A stretch of 64,000 nucleotides of DNA from JAHEEL01 sp963785245 (lineage in GTDB: Bacteria > Actinomycetota > Acidimicrobiia > Spongiisociales > UBA5794): the NCBI GenBank assembly GCA_963785245.1, contig CAWAUO010000006.1, positions 124,001 to 188,000 of the forward strand, written 5' to 3'. Shown here one piece after another: positions 31,338-39,376 of this stretch. The number at the start of each line of letters is the position of its first letter. Position 1 is the first letter of the stretch. The position numbers and the translations under genes are program-made. The notes beneath the pieces are model-generated. The model made no database searches and was not told the origin of the DNA. It worked only from the letters and a program-made list of their open reading frames with translations.

Positions 31338-33014
31338 GTGGACCCGACAACAGCCCTCACCACGCGCCTCGCGGGAGCGTTCGCCGATCTCGGCCTTCGC
31401 CATGCCGTCATCTCCCCCGGTTCCCGCAGCACGCCGGTGGCCCTGGCATTCGCCGCGGAGAACCGCATCGCCAGCTACGTCGTGCACGACGAACGGTCGG
31501 CAGGATTCTTCGGCCTCGGGATCGCCAAACAGAGTGGCATCCCCACTGCGCTGATCTGCACGTCGGGAACCGCCGCCGCCAACTACCTGCCCGCCGTCGT
31601 GGAGGCGGGCCTGGCCCGGGTACCGCTCCTGGTCCTGACCGCAGACCGCCCGCCCGAACTCCGCGACAACGGCGCCCCGCAGACGATCGACCAGATCGGC
31701 GTCTACGGAAGAGCCGTCCGCCTCTTCCACGATGTCGGGGTACCGGACGAAGTGGCGGCGGATGCCGCCCCGGCACTGGCCCTTCGGACATGGGCGGCAG
31801 CGTTCGACGCTCCGCACGGGCCGGTACACCTCAACTTCTCATTTCGGGAGCCGCTCGCAACACCGACCGACCCAGCACCACCGACGGACATTGAACTCCG
31901 TCGCGGAGAAGTACAGCTTCCGCCGGAGGATCTCGCCGACCTGGCCGAGCGGCTCTCCGGCAGGCGGAGCCTCATTATCGCCGGCGGACACCAGCGACCG
32001 GGCTTCGCGGCTGCCGCCGCCATGCTCTCCGGCGAGGCGCAGATTCCCGTCGTCGCCGACATCCAGGCCCGCTTCCCCGCTCCGTCGACGATCTCCCACG
32101 GGGACCTGCTCGCCGGTTCCGGGTTCTTCGCCTTGCACCCGCCCGAGGTCATCGTGCGGGTTGGCCCCGTCCCGACCTCACGGCCTCTCTGGGCGTGGAT
32201 GCAGGCATCGCAGTCGGACCAGATCCTGATCGATGACGCCGGATGGCGCGATCCGCTCGGCACCGTCACCCACGCCTACCGAGCCGATCCGGCCGTGACC
32301 TTTGCCGACCTCGCGGGGCGCGTCGCTCCGACCCCCGACGACTGGCTCCCTACCTGGACCGATGCCGACCAGCGGGTGGGCGCGCACATTGTGGATGTGT
32401 TGGCGGGCGAACCGTTCCCAATCGAGCCGGCGATCGCCAGAGCGGTCTGGGGATCAGCACCGAGCGGCGCCACCGTCTACGTCGCCTCTTCCATGCCGAT
32501 CCGGGACCTCGACGCGTTCTCGGGCGAGGCCAGAGGTGATGTCGCGGTGCTGGCGAACCGTGGGGCGAACGGGATCGACGGCCTGCTGTCCTCCGCTGCC
32601 GGTGCGGCGGCATCGGATGGGCGCCGTGTCGTGGTGCTGACCGGCGACCTCTCGACCCTCCACGACGCCACCGCCCTCGGGGAGATCGCCCGGTTTGGCC
32701 TGCGTGTCACCACTGTGGTCGTGAACAACGATGGCGGAGGCATCTTCCACTTCCTCCCCCAAGCCGGACAGCTCCCACCGGACCGGTTCGAGGCCCTCTT
32801 CGGCGCCCCCCACGGACACTCGCTCGCAAGGCTCGCGAACGCCTTCGGCATGAGGAGTCGCACCGTCGAGACGGAAACCGACCTGCGGGCGGCCGTAGCC
32901 GAAGATGACGGACCGCTGCTCGTCGAAATCGCGACCGACCGCGCCGCGAACGTGGCCGTCCACACCCTCCTCCGCGAAGCAGCAAAGGCCGCACTCGCAG
33001 AGACCACCGCGTAG
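31338..33014 (+). CDS. menD: 2-Succinyl-5-enolpyruvyl-6-hydroxy-3-cyclohexene-1-carboxylate synthase MenD
   Basis: A 558-residue thiamine-diphosphate enzyme joining isochorismate and 2-oxoglutarate. The N-terminal VISPGSRSTPVALAF and VHDERSAGFFGLGIAK, the TADRPPELRDNGAPQTIDQ segment, and the ThDP motif with LTGDLSTLHDATAL and VVNNDGGGIFHFLPQ are diagnostic. The GTG at 31338 was chosen because the family starts there and a -10-like box lies seven bases upstream; the longer open frame overlaps the divergent DUF1648 start. Confidence 0.96.
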   Translation: MDPTTALTTRLAGAFADLGLRHAVISPGSRSTPVALAFAAENRIASYVVHDERSAGFFGLGIAKQSGIPTALICTSGTAAANYLPAVVEAGLARVPLLVLTADRPPELRDNGAPQTIDQIGVYGRAVRLFHDVGVPDEVAADAAPALALRTWAAAFDAPHGPVHLNFSFREPLATPTDPAPPTDIELRRGEVQLPPEDLADLAERLSGRRSLIIAGGHQRPGFAAAAAMLSGEAQIPVVADIQARFPAPSTISHGDLLAGSGFFALHPPEVIVRVGPVPTSRPLWAWMQASQSDQILIDDAGWRDPLGTVTHAYRADPAVTFADLAGRVAPTPDDWLPTWTDADQRVGAHIVDVLAGEPFPIEPAIARAVWGSAPSGATVYVASSMPIRDLDAFSGEARGDVAVLANRGANGIDGLLSSAAGAAASDGRRVVVLTGDLSTLHDATALGEIARFGLRVTTVVVNNDGGGIFHFLPQAGQLPPDRFEALFGAPHGHSLARLANAFGMRSRTVETETDLRAAVAEDDGPLLVEIATDRAANVAVHTLLREAAKAALAETTA

Positions 33015-33018
33015 GCCC

Positions 33019-33034
33019 CTTCGCCTCTCCCACG
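33019..33034. repeat. Short remnant of the hairpin-repeat left end
   Basis: CCTTCGCCTCTCCCAC matches the left-end module of the hairpin repeat (compare 46184-46196) and is directly followed by unrelated sequence and then by heptamers. It sits between the menD and menF stop codons. Confidence 0.5.
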
Positions 33035-33053
33035 TGAATGCAGGGACCGGGGC

Positions 33054-33081
33054 TTGGCGACTGGTGACTGGCGACTGGCGA
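33054..33081 (-). repeat. Heptamer tandem repeat, four units, inverted
   Basis: TTGGCGA CTGGTGA CTGGCGA CTGGCGA on the plus strand is the reverse complement of the GTCGCCA-type unit. It is located between the convergent menD and menF genes. Confidence 0.7.
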
Positions 33082-33088
33082 CAGACTC

Positions 33089-34402
33089 CTACGTCGCGGC
33101 GAGGAGTTCGAGCATGGGGCGGAGCTTCAGGCGGGTCTCGAGGAGTTCGGCGACGGGGTCCGAGTCCTCGACGATCCCTGCTCCCGCGAAGAGATGGGCC
33201 CTCGTACCTTCGATCAGACCGCATCGGAGGCTGATCGCGAACTCGCCCTGTCCTTCACCGTCGATCCAGCCAATGCCGCCGGAGTACCAGCCGCGATCGT
33301 AGGACTCGGCCTGCCCGATGAAGTCCCGTGCCGCTTCACGCGACGTTCCGCCGACCGCGGGCGTCGGGTGGAGTGCTTCGACCAGGTCGAGAATGTGGGA
33401 ACCGTCGGTGGCCGTTCCCGAGATCTCGGTTGAGAGATGTTGGACGGTCGCCATCCGCTTCAGCGAGGGACCGGTGGGCACCATCAATTCGTCCGTGAGC
33501 GGTCCGAGACGGGCGGCGACATCGTCGACGACGAACCGGTGCTCGATCCGATCCTTCTCTGAGTTCATGAGCTCATCGGCAAGGAGGCGGTCTTCCGCCT
33601 CGCCTTCGCCCCGACGTGCAGACCCGGCGAGCGGATTCGAGGTCACCACTCCCCCGTCGAGTCTCGCCAGGAGCTCAGGGCTCGCACCGACGAAGGTCGC
33701 TCCGTTGACCCGCCACCCAAAACTGAAGCACTGCCGGTAGGAGCGCTCCAGATGGCTGACCAGATCGAAACCGTCGGGCGCACGATCAGATCTGACCACG
33801 ACCGAGCGGGTGAGCACAACCTTCCTGAGGTCCCCGCGATGGATCGCATCGACGGCCTCTCCGACTGCGGCGGTCCACTCGGAAACGGGCGGACACGACT
33901 CGAGGGTGTGGTCGCCGAGGTTGGGATACATCGGCTGGCTCGGAGTCCGGAGTGAGCCGAGGCGCTCCGCAACCAGGTCCGCATCGACGTCGGGCGGCAG
34001 CGCGACCAGCAGCAGCCGCTCGTTTCCCCGGCGGAGCACCGTCGCGAGGGGAAGGACGGCATCGGCGCCACCGAACGAACCCCATGGCTCGGATCGTGGG
34101 CCGTCTGGCATGAAGGCGAATCCGGTGAACGCTCGGAAGGGTTCGGGCAGTTCCCAAGCATCGACGGCCGCACGAATCGATGAGAACCGATCGCCGCCCG
34201 ACGCCGTTGCCTTCGCTGCGATGCCCAGGCCGCCTGTCGCTGAACCGTCCGGCGAGGCGAAGTAGAACGCTCCTTCGAACCGGTCGGATCCGGCGCGTAC
34301 GAAGGCCAGGGGGTCGGTATCGAGCGGGACCACGCCAAAACGGAGCCCATTCGGTGCGGTGGCAAGCGCGGTTCGAAGATCGAGGATTCGGTCGGGGATC
34401 AT
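33089..34402 (-). CDS. menF: Isochorismate synthase MenF
   Basis: A 437-residue chorismate-utilising enzyme. The conserved core is visible: DLRKVVLTRSVVV with the general base region, FVGASPELLARLDGGVVTSNPLAGSARRG, the EKDRIEHRFVVDDV segment and ALHPTPAVGGTSREAA, then GWYSGGIGWIDGEGQGEFAISLR. Within a men cluster this is the isochorismate-forming enzyme rather than a salicylate or anthranilate enzyme. An adjacent in-frame TTG at 34405 is an alternative start; a TAGCAT box lies nine bases before the ATG. Confidence 0.95.
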   Translation of the reverse strand: MIPDRILDLRTALATAPNGLRFGVVPLDTDPLAFVRAGSDRFEGAFYFASPDGSATGGLGIAAKATASGGDRFSSIRAAVDAWELPEPFRAFTGFAFMPDGPRSEPWGSFGGADAVLPLATVLRRGNERLLLVALPPDVDADLVAERLGSLRTPSQPMYPNLGDHTLESCPPVSEWTAAVGEAVDAIHRGDLRKVVLTRSVVVRSDRAPDGFDLVSHLERSYRQCFSFGWRVNGATFVGASPELLARLDGGVVTSNPLAGSARRGEGEAEDRLLADELMNSEKDRIEHRFVVDDVAARLGPLTDELMVPTGPSLKRMATVQHLSTEISGTATDGSHILDLVEALHPTPAVGGTSREAARDFIGQAESYDRGWYSGGIGWIDGEGQGEFAISLRCGLIEGTRAHLFAGAGIVEDSDPVAELLETRLKLRPMLELLAAT

Positions 34403-34411
34403 CAAGAGGGA

Positions 34412-34417
34412 ATGCTA
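34412..34417 (-). promoter_or_regulatory. Candidate -10 of menF
   Basis: TAGCAT on the minus strand, nine bases before the ATG at 34402, without a ribosome-binding site. Confidence 0.4.
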
Positions 34418-34452
34418 CCCGGCACCGCGAGATTGATCGGGCCGGTGATTGC

Positions 34453-35061
34453 TCACGCGATCCCGTCGTCGAGACGCCACGCCAGCTTGCTCTCGACGTG
34501 CAGCACGCCATCGAGCCGCGATGCGAGTTCTGCGAGCAACCGCGCCTCGTTGCGCGTGCCGATCTCACCAACGAACGTCACGACACCATTCGTGACCGTG
34601 ACGTCGAGTTCGTCCGGATCGATGAACAGAACACGCCGAATCAGGTCCTCCCGGATCTCGTCTTCGATGACGTCATCCGGTCGGGTGAACACCGAGACGA
34701 TGTCGGCCCGGGAGATGATGCCGAGCAGACGAGCGTCATCGTCGACGACCGGGAGCCTCTTGATGTCCTGGAACGTCATCATCTTCGCTGCGTCGTACAC
34801 CTCGGTCTCGGGTCCGGTGGTGACCACCCCCGGCGACATGACTGCACCAACGGTCTCGCCAAGATCGGTTGCCCCTTCTTGGCGTTCCACCTCGAGGCGG
34901 AGGAAATCGGCCTCGGTGATGATCCCAATCAACGCCCCGTCGGACGAGGTGACGGGGAGACCGCTCACGCGGTTCCGGAACATCAAACGCGCCGCGTCAC
35001 GAATCCCCGTCTCGGTCGAGACGGTGATCACATCGGTCGTCATGAGGTCTACGACCTGCAA
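34453..35061 (-). CDS. CBS-pair protein with C-terminal BON domain
   Basis: A 202-residue protein. Two CBS motifs occupy about residues 7-60 (TVSTETGIRDAARLMFRNRVSGLPV and IGIITEADFL) and 74-128 (VYDAAKMMTFQDIKRLPVV and LGIISRADIV). A BON domain follows from about 137 (DEIREDLIRRVL to DGVLHVESKL). CBS pairs bind adenosine nucleotides and BON domains are linked to membrane or lipid association. The start is TTG at 35061, with GAGGA seven bases upstream. It sits downstream of the GNAT-acyl-CoA synthetase gene. Confidence 0.92.
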   Translation of the reverse strand: MQVVDLMTTDVITVSTETGIRDAARLMFRNRVSGLPVTSSDGALIGIITEADFLRLEVERQEGATDLGETVGAVMSPGVVTTGPETEVYDAAKMMTFQDIKRLPVVDDDARLLGIISRADIVSVFTRPDDVIEDEIREDLIRRVLFIDPDELDVTVTNGVVTFVGEIGTRNEARLLAELASRLDGVLHVESKLAWRLDDGIA

Positions 35062-35106
35062 CGTTGATTCCTCTCTTCGGCGTCGGGCGTCATTGTTGCA
35101 CCTCGG

Positions 35107-37866
35107 CTAGAGCGCTGTCGGGAAATCGCTCCGGCTCGAGCTCCCCACCCCGGAAGATGCCTTCGCCTTGATGCGGGCATCGACGACGCGGACACCGGCC
35201 CCCGGTGTGCCGACCTTGACCGGGTTCAGATCCATCTCGACCACTTCCGGCAGGTCCTCGATCATGGCGGAGACCCGCAGCAGAGCGACCTTGACCGCAT
35301 CGACATCCCCCGGTTCGGCACCGCGATAGCCCTCGAGGAGTCGTGCCGACTTCACCGACTGGATCATGTCGTCCGCGTCGAGATCGGTCAGCGGACTGAT
35401 CCGGAACGCGACATCACCGATGAGTTCGACGAAAATGCCGCCGAGACCAAACACGACCAGCGGTCCGAAGTTGGGGTCCTCCACCATCCCGATCAGCACC
35501 TCATGTCCGCCGGGGACGAACTCCTGGATCAGGACTCCTTCGGGATCGGGGACGGATTCCGTGACTTGCCGATAGGCGGTCCGAACCGGCCCTTCGCCTT
35601 CGACATCGAGGACCACGCCTCCGACGTCCGACTTGTGGAGCGCTGAGGGAGACACCACCTTCAGGACGACCGGTTGACCGATCGCGGCAGCCCGGGAGAC
35701 GGCTTCGTCTTCGGTTGCCGCGACGCCGGATGCCGGGACGCGGAGCCCGTACGATTCCAGGATGACATGCACCGTATCAGGATCGAGCCATCCCCCATCG
35801 TCTTCGAGGCCGGCGAGCGCCCGTTCGAGAGCGGCTCTGGCGGAGTCCCGGTCGATGTCGTCGAAGACCGGGATCTCGCCTTCCGGCCGGCGGAGCCACT
35901 CTCCATAGCGGACCGCGTCGTAGAGGGCACGCGCTGCCCGTTCGGGGAACGCGAACTCGGGGACGCTCGACGTGACCTTCGGGGCATCGTCGGAGATCCT
36001 CCCCGACTGCATGAACACCGCGAGGAACGTCTTGTCTCCCTCGTGTGCTTCACCAACCGAGCGGATCGTGCTCTGGATCTCGACAACGTCGATCGCTGAT
36101 GCCGGGATGTGGATGGCGATCACCGCATCGAGTTCGTCTGCGGCAAGCATTGTCTCGAGGATTTCGCCGTATTCCTTTGCTCCGGCGGCCGCGATCATGT
36201 CTACCGGATTGCGGATCGCCGCCTCGGGCGACAGCTTCGCCCTCAGCTCGGCCTGCAGGTCATCAGAGAGCACCGGGACTTCGAGTCCTCGAGATTCCAG
36301 CGCATCGACCGCCAGAATCGCGGGACCGCCGGCGTTGGTGACGATGCCGACGCGACGACCCTGCGGGATCGGTTCGTTCGACAGGAGGTTCGTCACGTCG
36401 AAGAGTTCTTCGAGCGTGTCGACGCGGATCACGCCGGTCTGTTGGAACAGCGCGTCGACGGCGACATCGAGACTTGCAAGTGAGCCGGTGTGACTGCTGG
36501 CCGCTCGAGCGCCGGACTCCGTCCGACCCGACTTCACGGCAACGATCGGCTTCTTCCGTGCGATCCGGCGTGCGAGTCTCGCGAATCGTCTCGGGTTCCC
36601 GAATGACTCCATGTAGAGCAGGATCACGTCCGTCGCCGGATCGTCCTCCCAGTACAGGAGCAGATCGTCACCCGATACATCGGCGAGGTTGCCGACGGAG
36701 ACGAACGTCGAGATTCCGATGTTGTGCCGCACGACTGAGTCGAGGATCGCGAGCGCCAGCGCGCCCGACTGCGAAGAGAATGCCACGTTTCCGCGTGCCG
36801 GCATGAGCGGGCCAAACTGGCCGTCGAGGCTGACGGCCGGATCGGTGTTGAGGAGACCCATGCAGTTCGGACCAACCATTCGGATCCCGGCTGAGCGCAC
36901 CATCTCGACCAGCTCGGCTTCGAGTTCGATCCCTGCACCACCGATCTCGGAGAAGCCCGCGGAGATGACAACGAGAGCCTTGACTCCCTTCTCGATGCAC
37001 TGCTCGACCGTCGCGATGACGAACCGTGACGGCACGACGATGAACGCCAGATCGACGTTTCCCGGTACGTCGAGGATCGACGGATAGGCGGCGACCGATC
37101 GCACAACCGGCGACTTCGGATTCACCGGGTAGACCGGTCCGCTGAAATTGCCGCCGACGAGGTTGCTGAACAGGCGTCCGCCGATCGTCTCCGGATCCCG
37201 GCTCGCTCCGATCACCGCGACCGACTGCGGCGCCATCAGCGGCAGCATCGACTTCGCAGCGGCTCGCTTCTCCCACTCGTCGCGGACTGCGGTGATCTCT
37301 TCGGTCTCCTCGGTGGGGAAGGTGATCGTGAAGATTCCCTCCTCATCATGACGCTCGACTCCGTATCCCGAGGCGCGGAACACCCGCATCATCACGTGAT
37401 TGTCGGCGAGCAAGTATGAGCGGAAGTGCTCAATGCCGCAGGTCCTGGCATACGCCGTGAGCCGGTACAGCAGCAGCGTTCCCAAACCCTTCTGCTGGTG
37501 CTCGTCGGCGACCGCGAACGCCGCCTCTGCCGTCGTCGGATCGTCCGGTGTCGTGTTGTACCGGCCGACCGCGATCAGGGTGCCCTCCCGGACGGCCACG
37601 AAAGCCATATGATCGTGGTAGTCGATGCGGGTGAAGCGGTCGAGCTCTTCCGGTTCGAGATCCCGCTTGACGCGGAAGAAGCGGTTGTAGGTGCTCTGGC
37701 GAGAGAGCCCGCGGACCATGTGCTGCAGGGCATCGCGATCGCCGGGGGCGATCGGTCGGACGCGGATCGTCTCACCGTCGCTCATCACGGCGTCCTTGAC
37801 CCAGGCCGTCGGGTATCCCGCAGGCGGGTCGACGATCGTGAGCGGCGCTTCGATACGGTCGGTCAC
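35107..37866 (-). CDS. GNAT acetyltransferase fused to NDP-forming acyl-CoA synthetase (Pat-like)
   Basis: A 919-residue fusion. The N-terminal GNAT domain (about residues 30-190) shows VADEHQQKGLGTLLLYRL as acetyl-CoA loop. Then come the CoA-binding domain (SVAVIGASRDPETIGGRLF near 215), succinyl-CoA-ligase-like domains with VGPNCMGLLNT and the catalytic-His segment ASSHTGSLASLD near 455, and a C-terminal ATP-grasp domain with PVVLKVVSPSALHKSDVGGVVL. Related proteins acetylate and inactivate acetyl-CoA synthetase; the preserved His suggests that the ligase half could also be active. GTG start at 37866, with AAAGGG upstream. Confidence 0.93.
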   Translation of the reverse strand: MTDRIEAPLTIVDPPAGYPTAWVKDAVMSDGETIRVRPIAPGDRDALQHMVRGLSRQSTYNRFFRVKRDLEPEELDRFTRIDYHDHMAFVAVREGTLIAVGRYNTTPDDPTTAEAAFAVADEHQQKGLGTLLLYRLTAYARTCGIEHFRSYLLADNHVMMRVFRASGYGVERHDEEGIFTITFPTEETEEITAVRDEWEKRAAAKSMLPLMAPQSVAVIGASRDPETIGGRLFSNLVGGNFSGPVYPVNPKSPVVRSVAAYPSILDVPGNVDLAFIVVPSRFVIATVEQCIEKGVKALVVISAGFSEIGGAGIELEAELVEMVRSAGIRMVGPNCMGLLNTDPAVSLDGQFGPLMPARGNVAFSSQSGALALAILDSVVRHNIGISTFVSVGNLADVSGDDLLLYWEDDPATDVILLYMESFGNPRRFARLARRIARKKPIVAVKSGRTESGARAASSHTGSLASLDVAVDALFQQTGVIRVDTLEELFDVTNLLSNEPIPQGRRVGIVTNAGGPAILAVDALESRGLEVPVLSDDLQAELRAKLSPEAAIRNPVDMIAAAGAKEYGEILETMLAADELDAVIAIHIPASAIDVVEIQSTIRSVGEAHEGDKTFLAVFMQSGRISDDAPKVTSSVPEFAFPERAARALYDAVRYGEWLRRPEGEIPVFDDIDRDSARAALERALAGLEDDGGWLDPDTVHVILESYGLRVPASGVAATEDEAVSRAAAIGQPVVLKVVSPSALHKSDVGGVVLDVEGEGPVRTAYRQVTESVPDPEGVLIQEFVPGGHEVLIGMVEDPNFGPLVVFGLGGIFVELIGDVAFRISPLTDLDADDMIQSVKSARLLEGYRGAEPGDVDAVKVALLRVSAMIEDLPEVVEMDLNPVKVGTPGAGVRVVDARIKAKASSGVGSSSRSDFPTAL

Positions 37867-37935
37867 AGAGGCCCTTTCGGTCGCAAATGCGGATTCGATT
37901 CTCGCAGGCTCAGAATATCGTCAATACTCCAGACG

Positions 37936-38712
37936 ATGACGACGGACATTTCGTTTCTCGGCCTGGCACTCGCCTCCTCACTCGTTCTGGTTGCGATCGC
38001 CCTCTCGATGGGCCAGCGACTCGGCCTGGGGCGGCAACTCCTGTGGGCCTCACTCCGGGCGCTCGTGCAGCTTCTCGTGGTCGGCGTGGTGCTGGCGTTC
38101 CTCCTGCAGCCGGGGCAATCTCTCTGGTGGTCGGTGGCCTGGGTCGTGTTGATGCTGCCATTCGCAGCGGATGTCGTTGCTCGCCGCGCCCCCGAGGTCC
38201 CTCGCGTCCGAACACTCTCGCTTGCTGCATTCGGCATCACCTCGCTGGTCATCCTCGGGCTGCTCTTCGGTCTCCGGATCATCCCACTCGAACCCCGGAC
38301 GCTCGTGCCACTCGCAGGGATGATGATCGGGAACTCGATGACCGCAACGGTGCTCGTGGCCACCCGAATCGTCGCCGAGTTCAAGGAGAAACGCCCGCTC
38401 GTCGAGGTGCGGCTGGCCCTCGGATTCCCGGCAAACGAAGCGTTCCGTCCGTATCTGCGATCGTCGCTTCGAACCGCGCTCGTCCCGCAGATCGAGACGA
38501 CGAAAGCGGTCGGCATCGTTTTCCTGCCGGGGGCGATGACCGGCCTGATCCTGGCCGGTGTCGATCCGATCGAAGCCGTTCGGGTCCAAGTCGTCGTCAT
38601 GTATCTGGTGCTCGGTTCGGTCGCGGTCGCCACGAGCGCCGTGGCCCTCGGGCTCAGCAAGACGCTCTTCACCCCCGACCAACGAGCGGTCCATTTGCCG
38701 GGGGAGCGATAG
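37936..38712 (+). CDS. fetB: FetB-family ABC transporter permease
   Basis: A 258-residue membrane protein of the YbbM/FetB family (PF03649), with about seven helices. The segments SLRALVQLLVVGVVLAFLL, GMMIGNSMTATVLVATRI, SLRTALVPQIETTKAVGIVFLPGAM and AVRVQVVVMYLVLGS are typical. In E. coli FetB pairs with the ATPase FetA in iron export; no fetA gene is adjacent here, so the ATPase must come from elsewhere. The ATG at 37936 has no ribosome-binding site; AATACT lies seven bases upstream (37923-37928). Confidence 0.92.
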   Translation: MTTDISFLGLALASSLVLVAIALSMGQRLGLGRQLLWASLRALVQLLVVGVVLAFLLQPGQSLWWSVAWVVLMLPFAADVVARRAPEVPRVRTLSLAAFGITSLVILGLLFGLRIIPLEPRTLVPLAGMMIGNSMTATVLVATRIVAEFKEKRPLVEVRLALGFPANEAFRPYLRSSLRTALVPQIETTKAVGIVFLPGAMTGLILAGVDPIEAVRVQVVVMYLVLGSVAVATSAVALGLSKTLFTPDQRAVHLPGER

Positions 38713-38715
38713 GCT
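38710..38715 (+). promoter_or_regulatory. Candidate leaderless -10 of the 215-residue lipoprotein gene
   Basis: TAGGCT, six bases before the GTG at 38722, overlapping the fetB stop. Confidence 0.45.
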
Positions 38716-38721
38716 GTCGGG

Positions 38722-39369
38722 GTGAACCGCACCGCGATTGTCATTACCCTCCTGGTCGCAGCATGTTCGAGTGGGACGGCGGACTCCGACTCGACCGACG
38801 GGCCGATTCTCGAGTCGACGCCGCCGTCATCGACAGCAACGACGGCACCGGCGTCGGCAGGTGAGAACGAAGAGACCACGACCTCGACCACCGTGGTCAC
38901 CGGCGATGCGCGTTTCGTCATCGGAGACGTCGTGTTCGGTGACACGGGATCGATCGCGGTTGGCAACCTCGGCCCCGACGCCGGGGATCTCACCGGCTAC
39001 TGGGTCGCCGTCCACCCGTACTACCTCGAACTGCCGTCGACGGTGCTTGCTGCCGGCACCTCGATTGTGGTCAGCGTGGACCCGCTGGCAGATCCGGAGC
39101 TCGTCGTCACGGCTTTTGAGCTCTTGCCTCCCCTGCGCTCCTCATCGGGAGAGGTCGGCCTCTACTCGTCGGGAGTATTCGCAGACCCGGCTGCCATGGT
39201 CGACTACGTGGCGTGGGGCTCGACGAACCAAGTCCGTTTCGCAACGGCGGTCGCAGCCGAGTTGTGGCCCGAGGAAGACGTCATCGCCGTTGAAGACTCG
39301 ACCACCAAGCTGGTCATTGTGGATCGCTCGGAGCCGGGACCGCAGGGCTGGACTCCGGTCGCCAACTAG
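38722..39369 (+). CDS. Lipoprotein with lamin-tail-like beta-sandwich
   Basis: A 215-residue exported protein. The signal ends LLVAAC (lipidated Cys near 15), and a Ser/Thr-rich linker extends to about residue 60. The remaining domain (FVIGDVVFGDTGSIAVGN, YWVAVHPYYLELPSTVLAAGTSIVV, then GLYSSGVFADPAAMVDYVAWG) has the layout of a lamin-tail/LTD immunoglobulin-like domain. Function is unknown. Start is GTG nine bases after fetB; it may be co-transcribed with it. Confidence 0.8.
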   Translation: MNRTAIVITLLVAACSSGTADSDSTDGPILESTPPSSTATTAPASAGENEETTTSTTVVTGDARFVIGDVVFGDTGSIAVGNLGPDAGDLTGYWVAVHPYYLELPSTVLAAGTSIVVSVDPLADPELVVTAFELLPPLRSSSGEVGLYSSGVFADPAAMVDYVAWGSTNQVRFATAVAAELWPEEDVIAVEDSTTKLVIVDRSEPGPQGWTPVAN

Positions 39370-39376
39370 GCGGCTA

